Of a DNA stretch of 64,000 nt, positions 21,380 through 32,327 are shown in pieces. The position numbers were made by a program, and so were the translations under genes. Within the stretch, counting starts at the first letter, position 1. Every line of letters begins with the position of its first letter. This stretch comes from Diplolepis rosae (Eukaryota; Arthropoda; Insecta; Hymenoptera; Diplolepididae): assembly GCA_030998225.1 (NCBI GenBank), contig JAPYXD010000741.1, positions 248,001 through 312,000 on the forward strand. Direction: 5' to 3'. Below the pieces are notes generated by a model. The model was given only the letters and a program-made list of their open reading frames with translations. It did no database searches and was not told the DNA's origin.

Positions 21380-24300
21380 CAGTGATCCCAGATCGTGGGA
21401 GCTGGCGGCCCCCACCACTCTCCCATGTGGGAGCACACACAATCAAGCGCGCCGTGTCGGTGTGTCCCCCACTTCTTCGCTTCGATTTCACGCTTTCGTC
21501 TGTTGAGCCAAGATCGAAAATTATGTTTCTGTCGACTTCGTGTCAAAGTGGCGCGAAGCAGACGACAACTTTAAAATCACCAAATTTATAATTTAGGATA
21601 TTACCTTTCTTTCTTTGATATTTCCAAAAACATTAACTTAAAATGAATATCTAAACATTTTATTTCAAATTTTAGCATGATTTAAAGACTCAAAAGATGA
21701 TTTTCTATTAAAATTTAAACTTAATAAATTTTCAAACTTTCAAAACAAAATATCAATTTCAATATTTTTTAGCTGTGCAAATAAAATAGTTCAATTAGAA
21801 AATTATTTAGAGAATATTATACATTAAGGAATGGTAAAATATGATATTGTAGTTTAAAAAATAAAATATTAAAATACTTAAGTAATACATAAATTATATC
21901 TAGTTATACACTCGAAATTATACGATAGAGTTTCTTCTTTGGTATAAGGCAACATTGAAAAAAATTTCATTCAAATAAAATACTCAGAAAACTTTTTAAA
22001 ATACGTAATATTATTCACATATGAATTTTATTATAAAACTGTGAATAAAAGGTTTCAGTATTCAAAAAACGAAAATCACATCTAAATTTGCATACGAAAT
22101 TACACTTTACGATTTCTGTTATATAAAATACAAATATTTATTTCAAATAAAATAGTTTTTAAAAAATTTTGTTGTACGTGAATCAACTATATCAATTAAA
22201 AAATTAAATGGAAAATTGATTTCAAATTAATTAGGAGCAGTCGACCGGCAATCGAAAGACCTGGGCTCAAATTCCAGCGCAGTCGAAAGCGTCTTTTTTC
22301 CACAGAAAGATTTACAAATTCTTTAATATTTAAATGGAAAATATATTTTTTTTTTAAATAAGAAATTAAGGTTAAAAATCTACATTCCTAATTACATGGT
22401 GATAGTAGATGAAAATTCTATACGATGTTGTTGTTAATGATTGGCTTTAGGGTCCAGAAATGATAACTCAGGAAGTCACATACTTTCAAACATTCCAAAT
22501 CTAATCGGAGTCCTCATCAGTGATCTTTATTTCTAATATTTTAAAACAGTGGATAAAATATTGTACATATGATCCCTATTTTGGAATAAACTTAAAAATG
22601 TAAAATATCGTGAGAAAATTTACATAAAATTGTACTGAAAACATTGGTAAATTATCTATAAACTTCCTTAGGAATAAAAATAAATTTCTAGCACATAACT
22701 CTGATGTAAATCAACTAAAAAGTAGTATATATTTGTGTCTAAATGCTACTGATGATATAGATGTAAGTACATATGTAGTATAAAATTACAAAGGATTATT
22801 TATGAAAATTAGCTTAGAATTGCTAATACGAATTCTACACTGTTAGAATTTTCTACCGCAATTTCCCAGAACATGTGAGTGGAGTTTTATTCAGCTACAG
22901 CCTCCCAAAATTCAGACAGAATTTCAGGAAATTCTGTTACTTTTTAGTAAATTTATAAAAACAATTTTTTTTATTAAACTTCAGTTCCAAAGTGTTGAGT
23001 ATTCTGTATATGTTTACCTGGAAATACTGATACTTGTAATAGGAATAATTTTACGTTTTGGTAACTGAAGTTCAATGCACTCACATGCAACTGAAAATTC
23101 ATCCACATGCAATTGAAACTCAGTTACAGTTACACAATTTTATGATAATTTTATAAAAGTTCTGTTACAGTTTGGTAGTTTTTAAGATATATTTTTTGAA
23201 AATTCAGTTGAGCTCTATAATATTAAGAAAACTTTGTTTTTATGTATATATAAAACTTCAGTACATTTTTTTCAATTTCAAGTTCTCATTTTACGTTTTA
23301 GTGGCTTATACGATAGACTTTTTAATGAAAAAAAGAAATGCTTTACACAAAGGCAAAATTTTCTAATTGATGCAGTTGATCAAATTTTCAAACCCAAAGT
23401 ATGTTTTAATTAATATATTGATTTAAGTCTTCAAATATTTATTGACTTTGAATTTTACTGAGAATTTTCCAAGAATTTCACATAATCTTAAAAATGTTTT
23501 TATTAGGCGAATGTTTTTACAAATATCAATAAAATTCCATAGTCAATAAATGTTTAAAATTCCAAGTTGAGGTATTGATTGTAAATTCAGTAGCTTTTTT
23601 AGTTAACTATTTTAATCAGAAAATTCTTCATTTTCGTAGATTTTTCAATTTCTTAATTAAAAATTTATGCATAGGCCACAAAAATGTGAGATGAAAATTT
23701 TGAATCACCAGTTGCAATTTCTAGGCAACAAAAATGTTAATTCGATTGTGTAGGGTCCTAGCTGTTCGATAAAATCGATTAAAAAAATTTTTAGAAGTAC
23801 AGGGGTTTGAACTCGCATTTGCTGCATATCAGCCAATTACCTTGATCATTCTAATACGATCGCTATTGAATACTATTAATTTACGGACATTATATAATTA
23901 GGACGACATGTTTTTCCAAATTTCTGATAAAAGATTATTTATACATGGCATTCAAAGAAATATTTTTTAGATTTGGCTGCAATCTTGCATACAATGTTAT
24001 ATATTATATAATTAGAACTATTTTTTTTCGCTTTCGTCTTATTGCATATTTTTGAAAAAATGGATCAGCACCTGATTACTGACAGGGCAAAACAGCTAGG
24101 GCCCTACCACAATCGAATTAAATTTTCTGTTGCCTAGAAATTGTGGCTGATGATTCCAAATTTTCACCTCACGTTTTTGTGGCCTATGCATAAATTTTTA
24201 ATTAAAAAGTTGAAAAAATCTACGAAAATGAAGAATTTTCTGATTAAAATAGTTAACTAAAAAAGCTACTAAATTTCCAATCAATACCTTAACTTGAAAC

Positions 24301-25428
24301 TTTAAACATTTATTGACTACGGAATTTTATTGATATCTGAAAAGCATTCGCCTAATATAAACATTGTTGAGATTATGTGAAATTCTTGGAAAATTCCAAG
24401 TAAAATTTTAAGTTAATAAATCTTTGAAGCTTTAAATTAATATATTAATTAAAACATGTTTCGGTTTTATAAATTTGATCAACTGCATCAATTAGAAAAT
24501 TTTGCTTATGTGTTTGCTTTTTTTCATTGAAAAGTCTATGCATATAAGCCAATAAAACGTAAAATGAGAACATTTTTATCTACTATCACCATGTAATTAA
24601 GAAAGTAGATTTTTAACCTTAATTTCTTATTACTTATTTTTTTTAAATAAAATATTTTCCATTTAATTTTTTAATTGATATAGTTGATTCACGTACTACA
24701 AAATTTTTTAAAAACTATTTTATTTGAAATAAATATTTGTATTTTATATAAGAGAAATCGTAGAGTGTAATTTCATATGCAAATTTAGATGTGATTTTGG
24801 TTTTTTGAATACTGAAACCTTTTATTCACAGTTTTATAATAAAATTCATATGTGAATAATATTACGTATTTTAAAAAGTTTTCTGAGTATTTTATTTGAA
24901 TGAAATTTTTTTCAATGTTGCCTCATACCAAAGAAGAAACTCTATCGTATAATTTCGAGTGTATAACTAGATATAATTTATGTATTACTTAAGTATTTTA
25001 ATATTTTATTTTTTAAACTACAATATCATATTTTACCATTCCTTAATATATAATATTCTCTACATAATTTTCTAATTGAACTATTTGATTTGCACAGCTA
25101 AAAAATATTGAAATTGATATTTTGTTTTGTAACTTTGAAAATTTATTGAGTTTAAATTTTAATAGAAAATCATCTTTTGAGTCTTTAAATCATGCTAAAA
25201 TTTAAAATAAAATGTTTAGATATTCATTTTAAGTGAATGTTTTTGGTAATATCAAAGAAAGAAAGGTAATATCCTAAATTATAAATTTGGTGATTTTAAA
25301 GTTGTCGTCTGCTTCGCGCCACTTTGACACGAAGTCGACAGAAACATAATTTTCGATCTTGGCTCAACAGACGAAAGCGTGAAATCGATGCGAGGAAGTG
25401 GGGGACACACCGACAAGGCGCGCTTGAT
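21380..25428. mobile_element. 4-kb foldback element (hAT-type left end), right tip missing
   Basis: The left end CAGTGATCCCAGATCGTGGG is the same terminal repeat as in the 162-bp MITEs. From 21441 the left arm pairs inverted with the right arm ending at 25428. Pairing runs 21441-22205 with ~24650-25428, resumes at 22343-22419 with ~24575-24650, then 23278-23765 with ~24090-24570, leaving a loop 23766-24090. The left arm carries two insertions that the right arm lacks: a tRNA-like repeat (22217-22330) and about 858 bp (22420-23277). The outer ~60 bases of the right end are lost. No transposase ORF. Confidence 0.85.
22217..22330 (+). mobile_element. tRNA-like SINE-type repeat, copy 1, with 12-bp target duplication
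   Basis: The core gagcagtcgaccggcaatcg followed by gacctgggctcaaattccag resembles the D/anticodon and T arms of a tRNA. The 12-bp direct repeat TAAATGGAAAAT flanks it (22205-22216 and 22331-22342). The opposite arm of the surrounding hairpin has the empty site. The other copy is at 34685-35008; this one is shorter by an internal deletion at its 5' part. Confidence 0.7.
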
Positions 25429-26165
25429 TTTTAGAATTTTTTACTTTTATATTTCATTATTTTTTTGATAAAACCTTTTATATTGTAATGAAATAAACAA
25501 CTTTAGATTACAAAACGAACGGAAGAGTAGTGGTGCAATTTAAAAAATTTAATTAGACTTTTCATTTGATGTTTAAAAATAAGAATTCTGGTTTCTACTA
25601 CATTGTTTACAACGTTTTAAACTAGACTAACAAAATTGATCGGACTTATCGTTTGTTTTTTTACAAATGAAAATTCCGGTATTTCCAGCGTTGTTTTCCA
25701 ACGCTTTTTTTTTTAAGTAAATTGGTTTTCCAAATTGGAAAGAAAGAAAATGTACTTTGCCTTAACAAATAATAATAATTGTGACCCAAAGCTGTTTATT
25801 TCATCATAATTTAACAGGTCTCATAAGAAAATATTAAAATAAAAAAAAAAAATTAAAATTAAAAGAATGTCAAAAAGAATTGAACCAGTGACATCAAGAC
25901 TTCTAGTCCGGTCACTTATCGCTTCGCTGCTGCACCGTTATTGCTTCCATTTAATGACTAATAAATTTATTTCATAAATAAAAATTATTAAAATAAACAA
26001 ATATTATGGGCTTAAAACTGGTGTCTTGCACAATAGGTCTAAATTTTCCACTTGGCTCTTTCAACACAAGATAAAGTGGAGATGGAAGCTTTCCATCCGC
26101 AGAAATCGTGGGTTGGGTAATGTAGCTGTGAGTTGTAGAAGAAATAGATTGGACAATACATTTGA
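25429..26165. other. Non-coding DNA with a weak tRNA-like patch
   Basis: No gene. On the minus strand near 25865-25945 a sequence with actggttcaattc (B-box-like) and a possible cloverleaf resembles a degraded tRNA-derived repeat, but its stems are poor. Confidence 0.3.
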
Positions 26166-26169
26166 CTCG

Positions 26170-26757
26170 TCATGTACTTTCAATTGCCAATGTTCTCCCA
26201 GAATGCATTTCTAACTCTGTGATGTACGGCTTCACTTCATTCACAAAATTCTCCGCATTCACTTTTAACTTTTCCTTATCTTCTAATATTTTCTGGTGAT
26301 GAATTCATTGAACTTTCTGGATGTTATTCAGTGAGTTCTTTTAAACCTCCACACCCACCAGTCAGATGCTTTAAATCGTGAATCTTCAAAACCAAAGATG
26401 TTTTTACCATGTAGACCCCATTGTTCAATGCGTACTCCACAATAAGATGCAAATTTTCCACATATGTACCTCCTTTATTTACTTGTCCTGTCCATCGCCT
26501 CCATTGACGTACTAATGTTACTTTTCTGAACCGATGTTGAGCAGCACTTCCGCTTCTCCAAAACTTCACTGCTCTTTGTTTATGATGGAAGTCAATATCT
26601 TCGTTATCTTTCTTACAGACAGCTTCATCTGTTTTAGAACCAAGTTTAGGAGTCCACTCTGCATAAGTGTCTTCCACAGCGGAGGCACCCAGTATGGTTC
26701 TGAAAAGTCTAATGTATTTTCTTCTACAATCTCAACGCTATTGAACTCATTCATAGC
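26170..26757 (-). pseudogene. Transposase relic, N-terminal/HTH part of a CENP-B-HTH-like transposon protein
   Basis: Two overlapping minus-strand frames together give an opening MNEFNSVEIVEE (from 26754), then, after a frameshift near 26675, HKQRAVKFWRSG, RFRKVTLVRQWRRW, GQVNKGGTY and an Ile/Leu-rich IVEYALNN segment. A third piece, KVNAENFVNEVKPYI, lies near 26215-26280. This order (AVKFWRSG, then FRKV..RQLRRW.x.QvNKGG.y) is one I associate with N-terminal helix-turn-helix regions of transposon proteins in arthropods and molluscs. Stops and frameshifts make it non-functional. The catalytic domain is absent. Confidence 0.5.
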
Positions 26758-27055
26758 CTAGATTAATATTTTTTTTAAATAATCTCCCAGTTGCTGTTCT
26801 ATAGAAACAAAAAAATTAATTTTTGACTCGAGAACAATGAAAGCAACACTGAGCGATTACTCGCAATCTTCACAAAAGCTTGCTTCCTAAAAATAAAACT
26901 TGCTCTTGGAAAACAAATGAATCAAGCCTCATGTACATTATGTTGCCAATAATGGCGTACAACGCCTAAGCATAATATACAGGCCCTGGGAGAGCCTGAG
27001 AGCCACACAGGTATAAGAAAACCAATTTATAATGGCCCGGAATATAGTCTTAGAG
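26758..27055. other. Non-coding spacer or intron
   Basis: Lies between the transposase relic and the putative minus-strand exon at 27062-27121. A possible acceptor (attaatctag, minus strand) stands just before the relic's ATG, so it could be an intron. Otherwise nothing seen. Confidence 0.3.
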
Positions 27056-27061
27056 ACTCAC

Positions 27062-27121
27062 CGGACATCTGGCCGTAATCTCGCGCCTCAACTCCTCCAA
27101 ATTGAAATTGGTGGCTTCCAT
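27062..27121 (-). CDS. Putative 20-codon first exon
   Basis: On the minus strand ATG (27119-27121) opens MEATNFNLEELRRE and stays in frame for 20 codons to a strong donor, CCG|GTGAGT (27062/27061). Its context (GCTCAGATGG) and the GC content of the upstream sequence, higher than the surroundings, are exon-like. The downstream exon might be the transposase relic at 26757 or an unrelated gene. Too short to assign. Confidence 0.35.
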
Positions 27122-27159
27122 CTGAGCGAAATATAATCCCTAATATATTTTATACAACA

Positions 27160-27450
27160 CAAGCATGTTTTTCTCGCTTTTTGACGCTTGTTTTGCGGGC
27201 ATAAAGTTTGTCATTTAAGCCGTAGGGCGTAAAACAGACAAAACAAACAAAACAAAACAAACTTTAAGCCCGTAAAACACGCGTCAAAAAGCGAGAAAAA
27301 CATGCTTTTGTTGCATAAAGTACCGTGTACAACACGGGGGTAAGATCATTCAAAATCTCGTGCGATGTTTACATTTCTCGCCTTCGCCTCGAAATGTAAA
27401 CATCGCACTCGCCTTAAATGATCAACTTTACCCCCTTGTTGTACAATGTA
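27160..27450. repeat. Two adjacent hairpins
   Basis: Hairpin 1, 27160-27308, pairs agcatgtttttctcgctttt with its inverse and has an acaaaacaaa-type loop. Hairpin 2, 27321-27450, has outer arms taccgtgtacaac/gttgtacaatgta and a second inner stem built on cgatgtttacatttc. Both look like MITE-type insertions. Confidence 0.6.
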
Positions 27451-27494
27451 CTATTGCCTGCTTGCCACTTTGCTGACAACGACGCAGTGTCGCG

Positions 27495-27960
27495 CAGTGA
27501 TCCCAGAAGGTGGGAGCTGGCGGCCCCCACCACGCTCCCATATGGGAGCACACACAATCAAGCGCGCCGTGTCGGTGTGTCCCCAGTTCCTCGCTTCGAT
27601 TTCACGCTTTCGTCTGTTGAGCCAAGATCGAAAATTATGTTTCTGACGACTTCGTGTCAAAGTGGCGCGAAGCAGACGACAAATTTACAATCACCAAATA
27701 TATCATTTAAGATATTACCTTTCTTTCTTTGATATTTAAAAAAATATTCACCTATAATGAACATTTAACAAACATTTTATTTTGAATTTTAGGATGATTT
27801 AAAGACAAAAAATGATTTTCAATTGAAATTTAAACTCAATAAATTTTCAAAGTTTCAAAACAAAATATCAATTTCAATATTTTTTAGCTATGCAAAGCAA
27901 ATAGTTTGATTAGAAAATTATGTGGAGAATATTATATATTAAGGAATGATAAAATATGAT
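27495..27960 (+). mobile_element. Partial second copy of the 4-kb foldback element (left arm only)
   Basis: This stretch is a direct, close copy of 21380-21870, starting with CAGTGATCCCAGAAGGTGGG and running through the cttcgtgtcaaagtggcgcg block and AT-rich interior. It stops abruptly at 27960, where an LTR-like sequence begins. Confidence 0.85.
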
Positions 27961-28356
27961 TGTTACGTCCCGCGACTCTACCACCTAGAGTAACAAACAA
28001 ATGAAGAAACCAATGAAGGGATCAAGGCAACATTACCACGTTAAAGTCGAATGGCAGATTTAAATAGATATATTTGGCTGTGACATTAACGCCAGGTAAT
28101 AAATTTCATCGAAACATGAGTCATCGGTGAAGGCAACTCATCCGATCGTAAGCTTCAATACCAAATATGGAAAGATCGTACACCTTGTTTTTACTTCCAC
28201 AGTAGTTGACCTTTTCGTTATAATCGAGAAACAGATAAAATAGAATTGATATATTTGACTGCGACGCTAATGCCAGGTAATAAATTTCTTCGAAGCGCAA
28301 GTGATCAGAGAAGGCAACTCATCCGATCTCAAGCTTCAATACCAAATATGGAAAAA
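27961..28356. mobile_element. LTR-like fragment with a ~160-170-bp internal direct repeat
   Basis: Begins TGTTACGTCCCGCGACTC at the sharp edge of the truncated foldback copy, a typical gypsy LTR start. The block tatttg(g)ctg(t)gac, ccaggtaataaatttc, ggcaactcatccgat, aagcttcaataccaaatatg occurs twice (about 28070-28170 and 28245-28350). The far end is cut by, or joined to, a non-LTR fragment at about 28357. No matching end was found. Confidence 0.4.
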
Positions 28357-29357
28357 ACCTGGCACAGACAAAGAGTGTGTTCTCTGCATTTTCCACAAGG
28401 GAACCACAGTAGCGGCATGACTCATCGTCTCTTTTCTTGAAGCGCTTCAGGTCCGCATTAAAGCTACTATGGCCCGAAAGCGCTTGCGCCTGGTAAAAGC
28501 CGACTTGACCGTGCTTTCTATCCAGCCAGGTGGCGAGCTCCGGGATCGGACGGTATGTCCATCTCCCGGTTTGTTCACCATGCCATCTCGTCTGCCATTT
28601 CTCGACGAGTCTGCGCCTTCCATCCTTGCGGATGGCCTCCTTCGCGTGAGCGATTTCCTGCATGTCGACGCAGGTAAGCTCCTTGCGCAGCTGAAAGGTC
28701 TCCTGCCTTTCCTCCGCAAATAAATGTATTGGTGGGACGCTCGCCAGGACCAGCACAGCACTCGTCGACACAGTTCGGTATGCTGAGACAGTTCTCATCA
28801 CCACACCTCTCTGTGCTGAGAACAGCTTCTTCAGGATAGCATGGATGTTAAAATCACTTGTCCAGATCGGAGCTGCATAAAGCAGCTTGGAATTTACCAC
28901 GCTCGCCACCAGCCTTTGCTTAGCTTCCCTGGGTCCACCAATGTTGAGCATGAGCCGAGTAAGGGCGGCCCCACATTGGATGGCTTTGGCAGTCGCGATC
29001 TGCAGGTGTTCGCCGAAGCTAAGCCTTCGATCCAACTGCACTCCCAGGTACTTAATGCTCTTTTTCCACTCGATTTCATGTTCCCCGAGAACGATCCTCG
29101 GGTATTTGAAGGACCTCCTGTCTGTGACCAGCAAAGCCTTGGTCTTTTCAGGGGCCATTTTCATGCATCTGCTATCCAACCAACGCTTTGCCCGCCACAG
29201 ACTATCATTGATCCTCAGCTCCAGGATTTTGACATCGTCAGCGGCGCACACGACAAGTGCATCATCCGCGAAGCCGATGATGCTCGTTCCAGCAGGCAGG
29301 TCCATGCGCAGGAAATCGTCGTACATGACGTTCCAAACGAGTGGACCTACCCGCGAC
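28357..29357 (-). pseudogene. R1/I-type non-LTR ORF2 fragment (RT catalytic core to C-terminal knuckle)
   Basis: The minus-strand frame starts within the RT at GPLVWNVMYDDFL (about 29350), then carries the catalytic FADDALVVC motif, KTKALLVTDRR, KYLGVQLDRRL and the thumb region, and ends with CRYCGSLVENAENTLFVC. In that knuckle the His of the usual C-x2-C...H...C is Asn. Both ends are lost: no endonuclease or palm N-terminus, and no 3' UTR or poly(A). The reading frame is otherwise open for about 330 codons, so the loss is fairly recent. Active R1/I elements retrotranscribe from nicked DNA; this one cannot. Confidence 0.9.
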
Positions 29358-30181
29358 AGGGTACATAGATTACATAGGATTTTGTGCTTGAGTCATGCCT
29401 GTGCAATCTCGTACTTCTTTCATTCTAAATTGTTGACTAAGTTTTAATTCGAGTTAAAACGAGAAAAAACAGTACACGAGACTATAAGTCCTTTTTAGAT
29501 TCATTGAACGGTCATCATTTGATTACGATCAATTGGGTAAGGCAAAATTCAAGTGCTCATGCAGTATCGTTTGAAACATCTGTTTCAACTCTGTTAACTA
29601 ACAGAACATTTTTTAATTGCAAAAGATTGTCCAAGATGTTGAGCTTAAGTCAGGCTTGTCCTATCTTGCATTACTAAAATTCTGTATATTTTATAATTTT
29701 GTTTATGTGTGTATAATCAAAAATATAATAAAAAAAATTATTTTTCTGTGATTGTAACAATTATTTCAAAATTATTTATGACCCATACCATTCGACAATT
29801 ATATATATAAAATAAAAACAAGGTAAAAAAACACATCAAGTATCCCAGGTAAGACAAAGACCAAAATTAGTTTCAATAATAATAATTTTGAAACAAAATT
29901 TCTAAATGAATATTTTTCTGTAAGCACATGGAAATTGGTAGAATTAAAGCATATTATTTTAAGAATTCTGGTTGATGATTATAAATTTACCTGACTCGGA
30001 ACATTAAGACAAATTCATATTTTATAATAACAAATTATCAATCACATTTATTGATTACAAAAATATTTTAAAACGAAAGATATTTGAAAAACTTTCCTGG
30101 TGATCCAATTGAAAATTTATGTATTGTAATTTTAAAAGTGTCTCCATGTATGTATCAGTAAATTTTATTTTACAATAACCT
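29358..30181 (+). other. AT-rich region upstream of gag; no recognisable LTR
   Basis: This is where the 5' LTR and leader of the retrovirus-like element should be. I see no sequence shared with the region after 40577, and no convincing primer-binding site. One TGTAACA-type end lies at about 29754-29760 without support. Confidence 0.35.
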
Positions 30182-30484
30182 ATGTCGGGACCCAATCCCA
30201 GTGAATTAGGGAAATCACAAAATCAAGAAAATCCTATTACGCGCAGTCATGTTAAGAAAAATACTGAACTTGCAAAATTTGTGGCACAAAATCAAACTTG
30301 TCCCCTTAAACCAAAAAGAACAGTTACTGTAAAGGAAAAGGTAAATAAAGATAAGTTTGAAAATATTTCTAACGAAGACAAAACAAATATCAGTTTGCAA
30401 TTAGATAATATTTCTTTAGAGAAAACCTTAAGAGACCAATTCAAAACTGCTGGAACAAGCTGTTTATCTTACTCGGACAATTGA
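30182..30484 (+). pseudogene. gag: gag, 5' part
   Basis: ATG at 30182 opens 100 codons of hydrophilic, Lys/Asn/Ser-rich sequence (SGPNPSELGKSQNQEN and onward). The TGA that ends it (30482-30484) is made by the junction with the DNA transposon. The rest of gag resumes in the same phase right after the transposon's second target duplication, so this is the N-terminus of the gag that continues at 31427. Confidence 0.75.
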
Positions 30485-31420
30485 AGAGTGGACATTCAAA
30501 AGGGCGTAACCCAAATTTCGGGAATTTTACACGGCGGCACAAAAACGTTCCCATTTTGACAATTTTTAACCGAAAAATCTGCAACTCGGATATGTTGCTA
30601 ATTACATAGGGAAATGTCGAAACCCGTGAGGTAGTTGATTTAAATTTGATACTTCTGTAGATATTCGCCCGAAAAATTATGCAAGGGCGTAACTCGATGT
30701 GTCTCGGCCCTCTCGTTGTTTCTTTTCCGTCGCAGGTAATTAATGAGAAAATTCATATAAATTTTCGGTTTTTTCTGTTTTTTCTTTATTCTTCACACGT
30801 ACTGTCAACATGTTTTTCAATTTTTGGAAATTCAAGTAAAAAAATTGTTTTTTTTAGGTTTAATTTATTTTATTTTTTTATTCTTTTCATTCGCCATAAC
30901 TGGACTTCTAGAATGAATAATGATAATTATAATACATCAAAATGTGCACGAGGATATGAGCAACAATACCCTTTTGTGCAAAAACTGGTTCTTTCAAAAA
31001 CACGACACTTTTTATTGCAGAATGCGACGAGCGTCTATGTCACACACGCACGAAATCGGTGGTAGGACACAGATAGACACAAATGAACCAGAATTTCTCA
31101 GGAAGCTGATGTCGTACGAGGTCCGCACTACTCGCTGACGACGCTAGATACCACAATCTGTACGAAAATAACGAAACAACCTGACGCTCAAAAAAAAAAA
31201 CGGATTTCCCATAAGAGCTTATGTTGGGATACGCCCTTTTGATCGCCAGTACACCTCGAGATACAGATTTTTGATTTCACAGTCGAAAACAAAAATATTT
31301 CCGATTGTAAAAAAAAAATCGTTTGCGCTATTGTATTGGCATTAACCTCAAGAATTTTTTTCGCCAAAAAAAACGATTTTTGAAAAATTGGGGGTTACGC
31401 CCTTTTGAATGTCCACTCTT
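30484..31420. mobile_element. 937-bp non-autonomous DNA transposon inserted in gag
   Basis: Terminal inverted repeats of about 30 bp, AAGAGTGGACATTCAAAAGG at the left and its inverse at the right, enclose non-coding DNA. CAATTG occurs on both sides (30478-30483 and 31421-31426) and is probably a 6-bp target duplication, though as a palindrome it could also be part of the repeat. The insert plus duplication is 943 bp, and the gag frame continues across it. Confidence 0.9.
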
Positions 31421-31426
31421 CAATTG

Positions 31427-32327
31427 GTTTAATTTGAGTTTTAAAACTTATTCAAGTATTATTTGTGGGTTAATTGATCAGGACGAAACATTAAAAAACG
31501 AAACTACTTACATTGACAACGAAGATATATGTTTACTTAGTTTAACAGTAATTCCAGAAAACATAGTTGAAGAAAGAACTAATACAAATTTATTAGAAAA
31601 TTCTATTACTCACCAAAAAATTACAAGTAATCACGATAGAGACGATAATAGTACTAAAAATGAACAAATAGAGCAAACTGTTCACAACAATCCTGAAGAA
31701 AATCTTAATCCAATTATGAATAATGAAATGGCTCTACCTAATAGTCAACAGGTATCCTTACGCGACACGTTAGAAGTAGTACCCTTATTTGATGGAGGTA
31801 ACATTCCATTATCACATTTTATTAAAGGATGTTATGAGGCAAAAGCAATGCTGCCAACACCCGCAGCTCAAGAAAATTTAGCACGATTGTTGAGAAGTAA
31901 ATTATCAGGAGAAGCGAGAAAATGTATCTTTGGATCGACTTATAATAATATTGAGGAATTAATCGAAAAACTCAAAAGAGTATACGCCCCAGCAAAAAGT
32001 GTGTATCAGTTACAAGGAGAATTAGGGAATACCTATATGAGGGAAAAAGAGAACGTACTTTCCTTTGCAGCTAGAATCAAGGAGATTGCCGACAGAATCG
32101 AAGACGCTCATAGACTCAATAATAATGGACAAGTAAATAATACCTTCAAACGGAACCTCCAAAGAGACGTTATTCAATGCTTTATTCGCGGTCTGCGTCC
32201 TGAATTAGAAACTCGGGTAAAAAGAAAGGAAACATTTAAAGAAGTTTTCAATGATACAATCAACGTAGAAATAAATTTGGCAGCATCATCCGCACTACGG
32301 AGAAATATAAATTCAGATTATTTATAA
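31427..32327 (+). pseudogene. gag: gag, capsid region
   Basis: The frame continues past the transposon into an acidic/Asn-rich linker, then a retrotransposon-gag capsid region of about 190 residues: VSLRDTLEVVPLFDGG, HFIKGCYEAKAML, LLRSKLSGEARKCIFG, LIEKLKRVYAPAKSVYQLQG and VIQCFIRGLRPELETRV. This pattern (LxxxPxFdG, R.kLxGeA, FixGLrpel) is that of Ty3/gypsy capsids, which assemble the virus-like particle. An in-frame TAA at 32325-32327 separates it from the nucleocapsid; the frame is open again directly after. Confidence 0.85.

Noticed and set aside
21259..21591. ORFs of 110, 90 and 71 codons near the left tip of the foldback element, and similar ones at 27418-27732
   Set aside because: They run through inverted-repeat sequence and recur in both copies only because the DNA is repeated.
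23770..23850. Minus-strand tRNA-like sequence with gagttcaaacccc
   Set aside because: B-box-like phrase present, but no acceptor stem and poor D arm; probably a degraded repeat within the hairpin loop.
28469..29447. Plus-strand ORFs of 84, 175 and 186 codons
   Set aside because: They are antisense shadows of the non-LTR ORF2 on the minus strand, which has clear RT motifs.
29358..30181. 5' LTR of the retrovirus-like element
   Set aside because: No shared sequence with the 3' flank, no clear TG...CA borders and no tRNA primer site.
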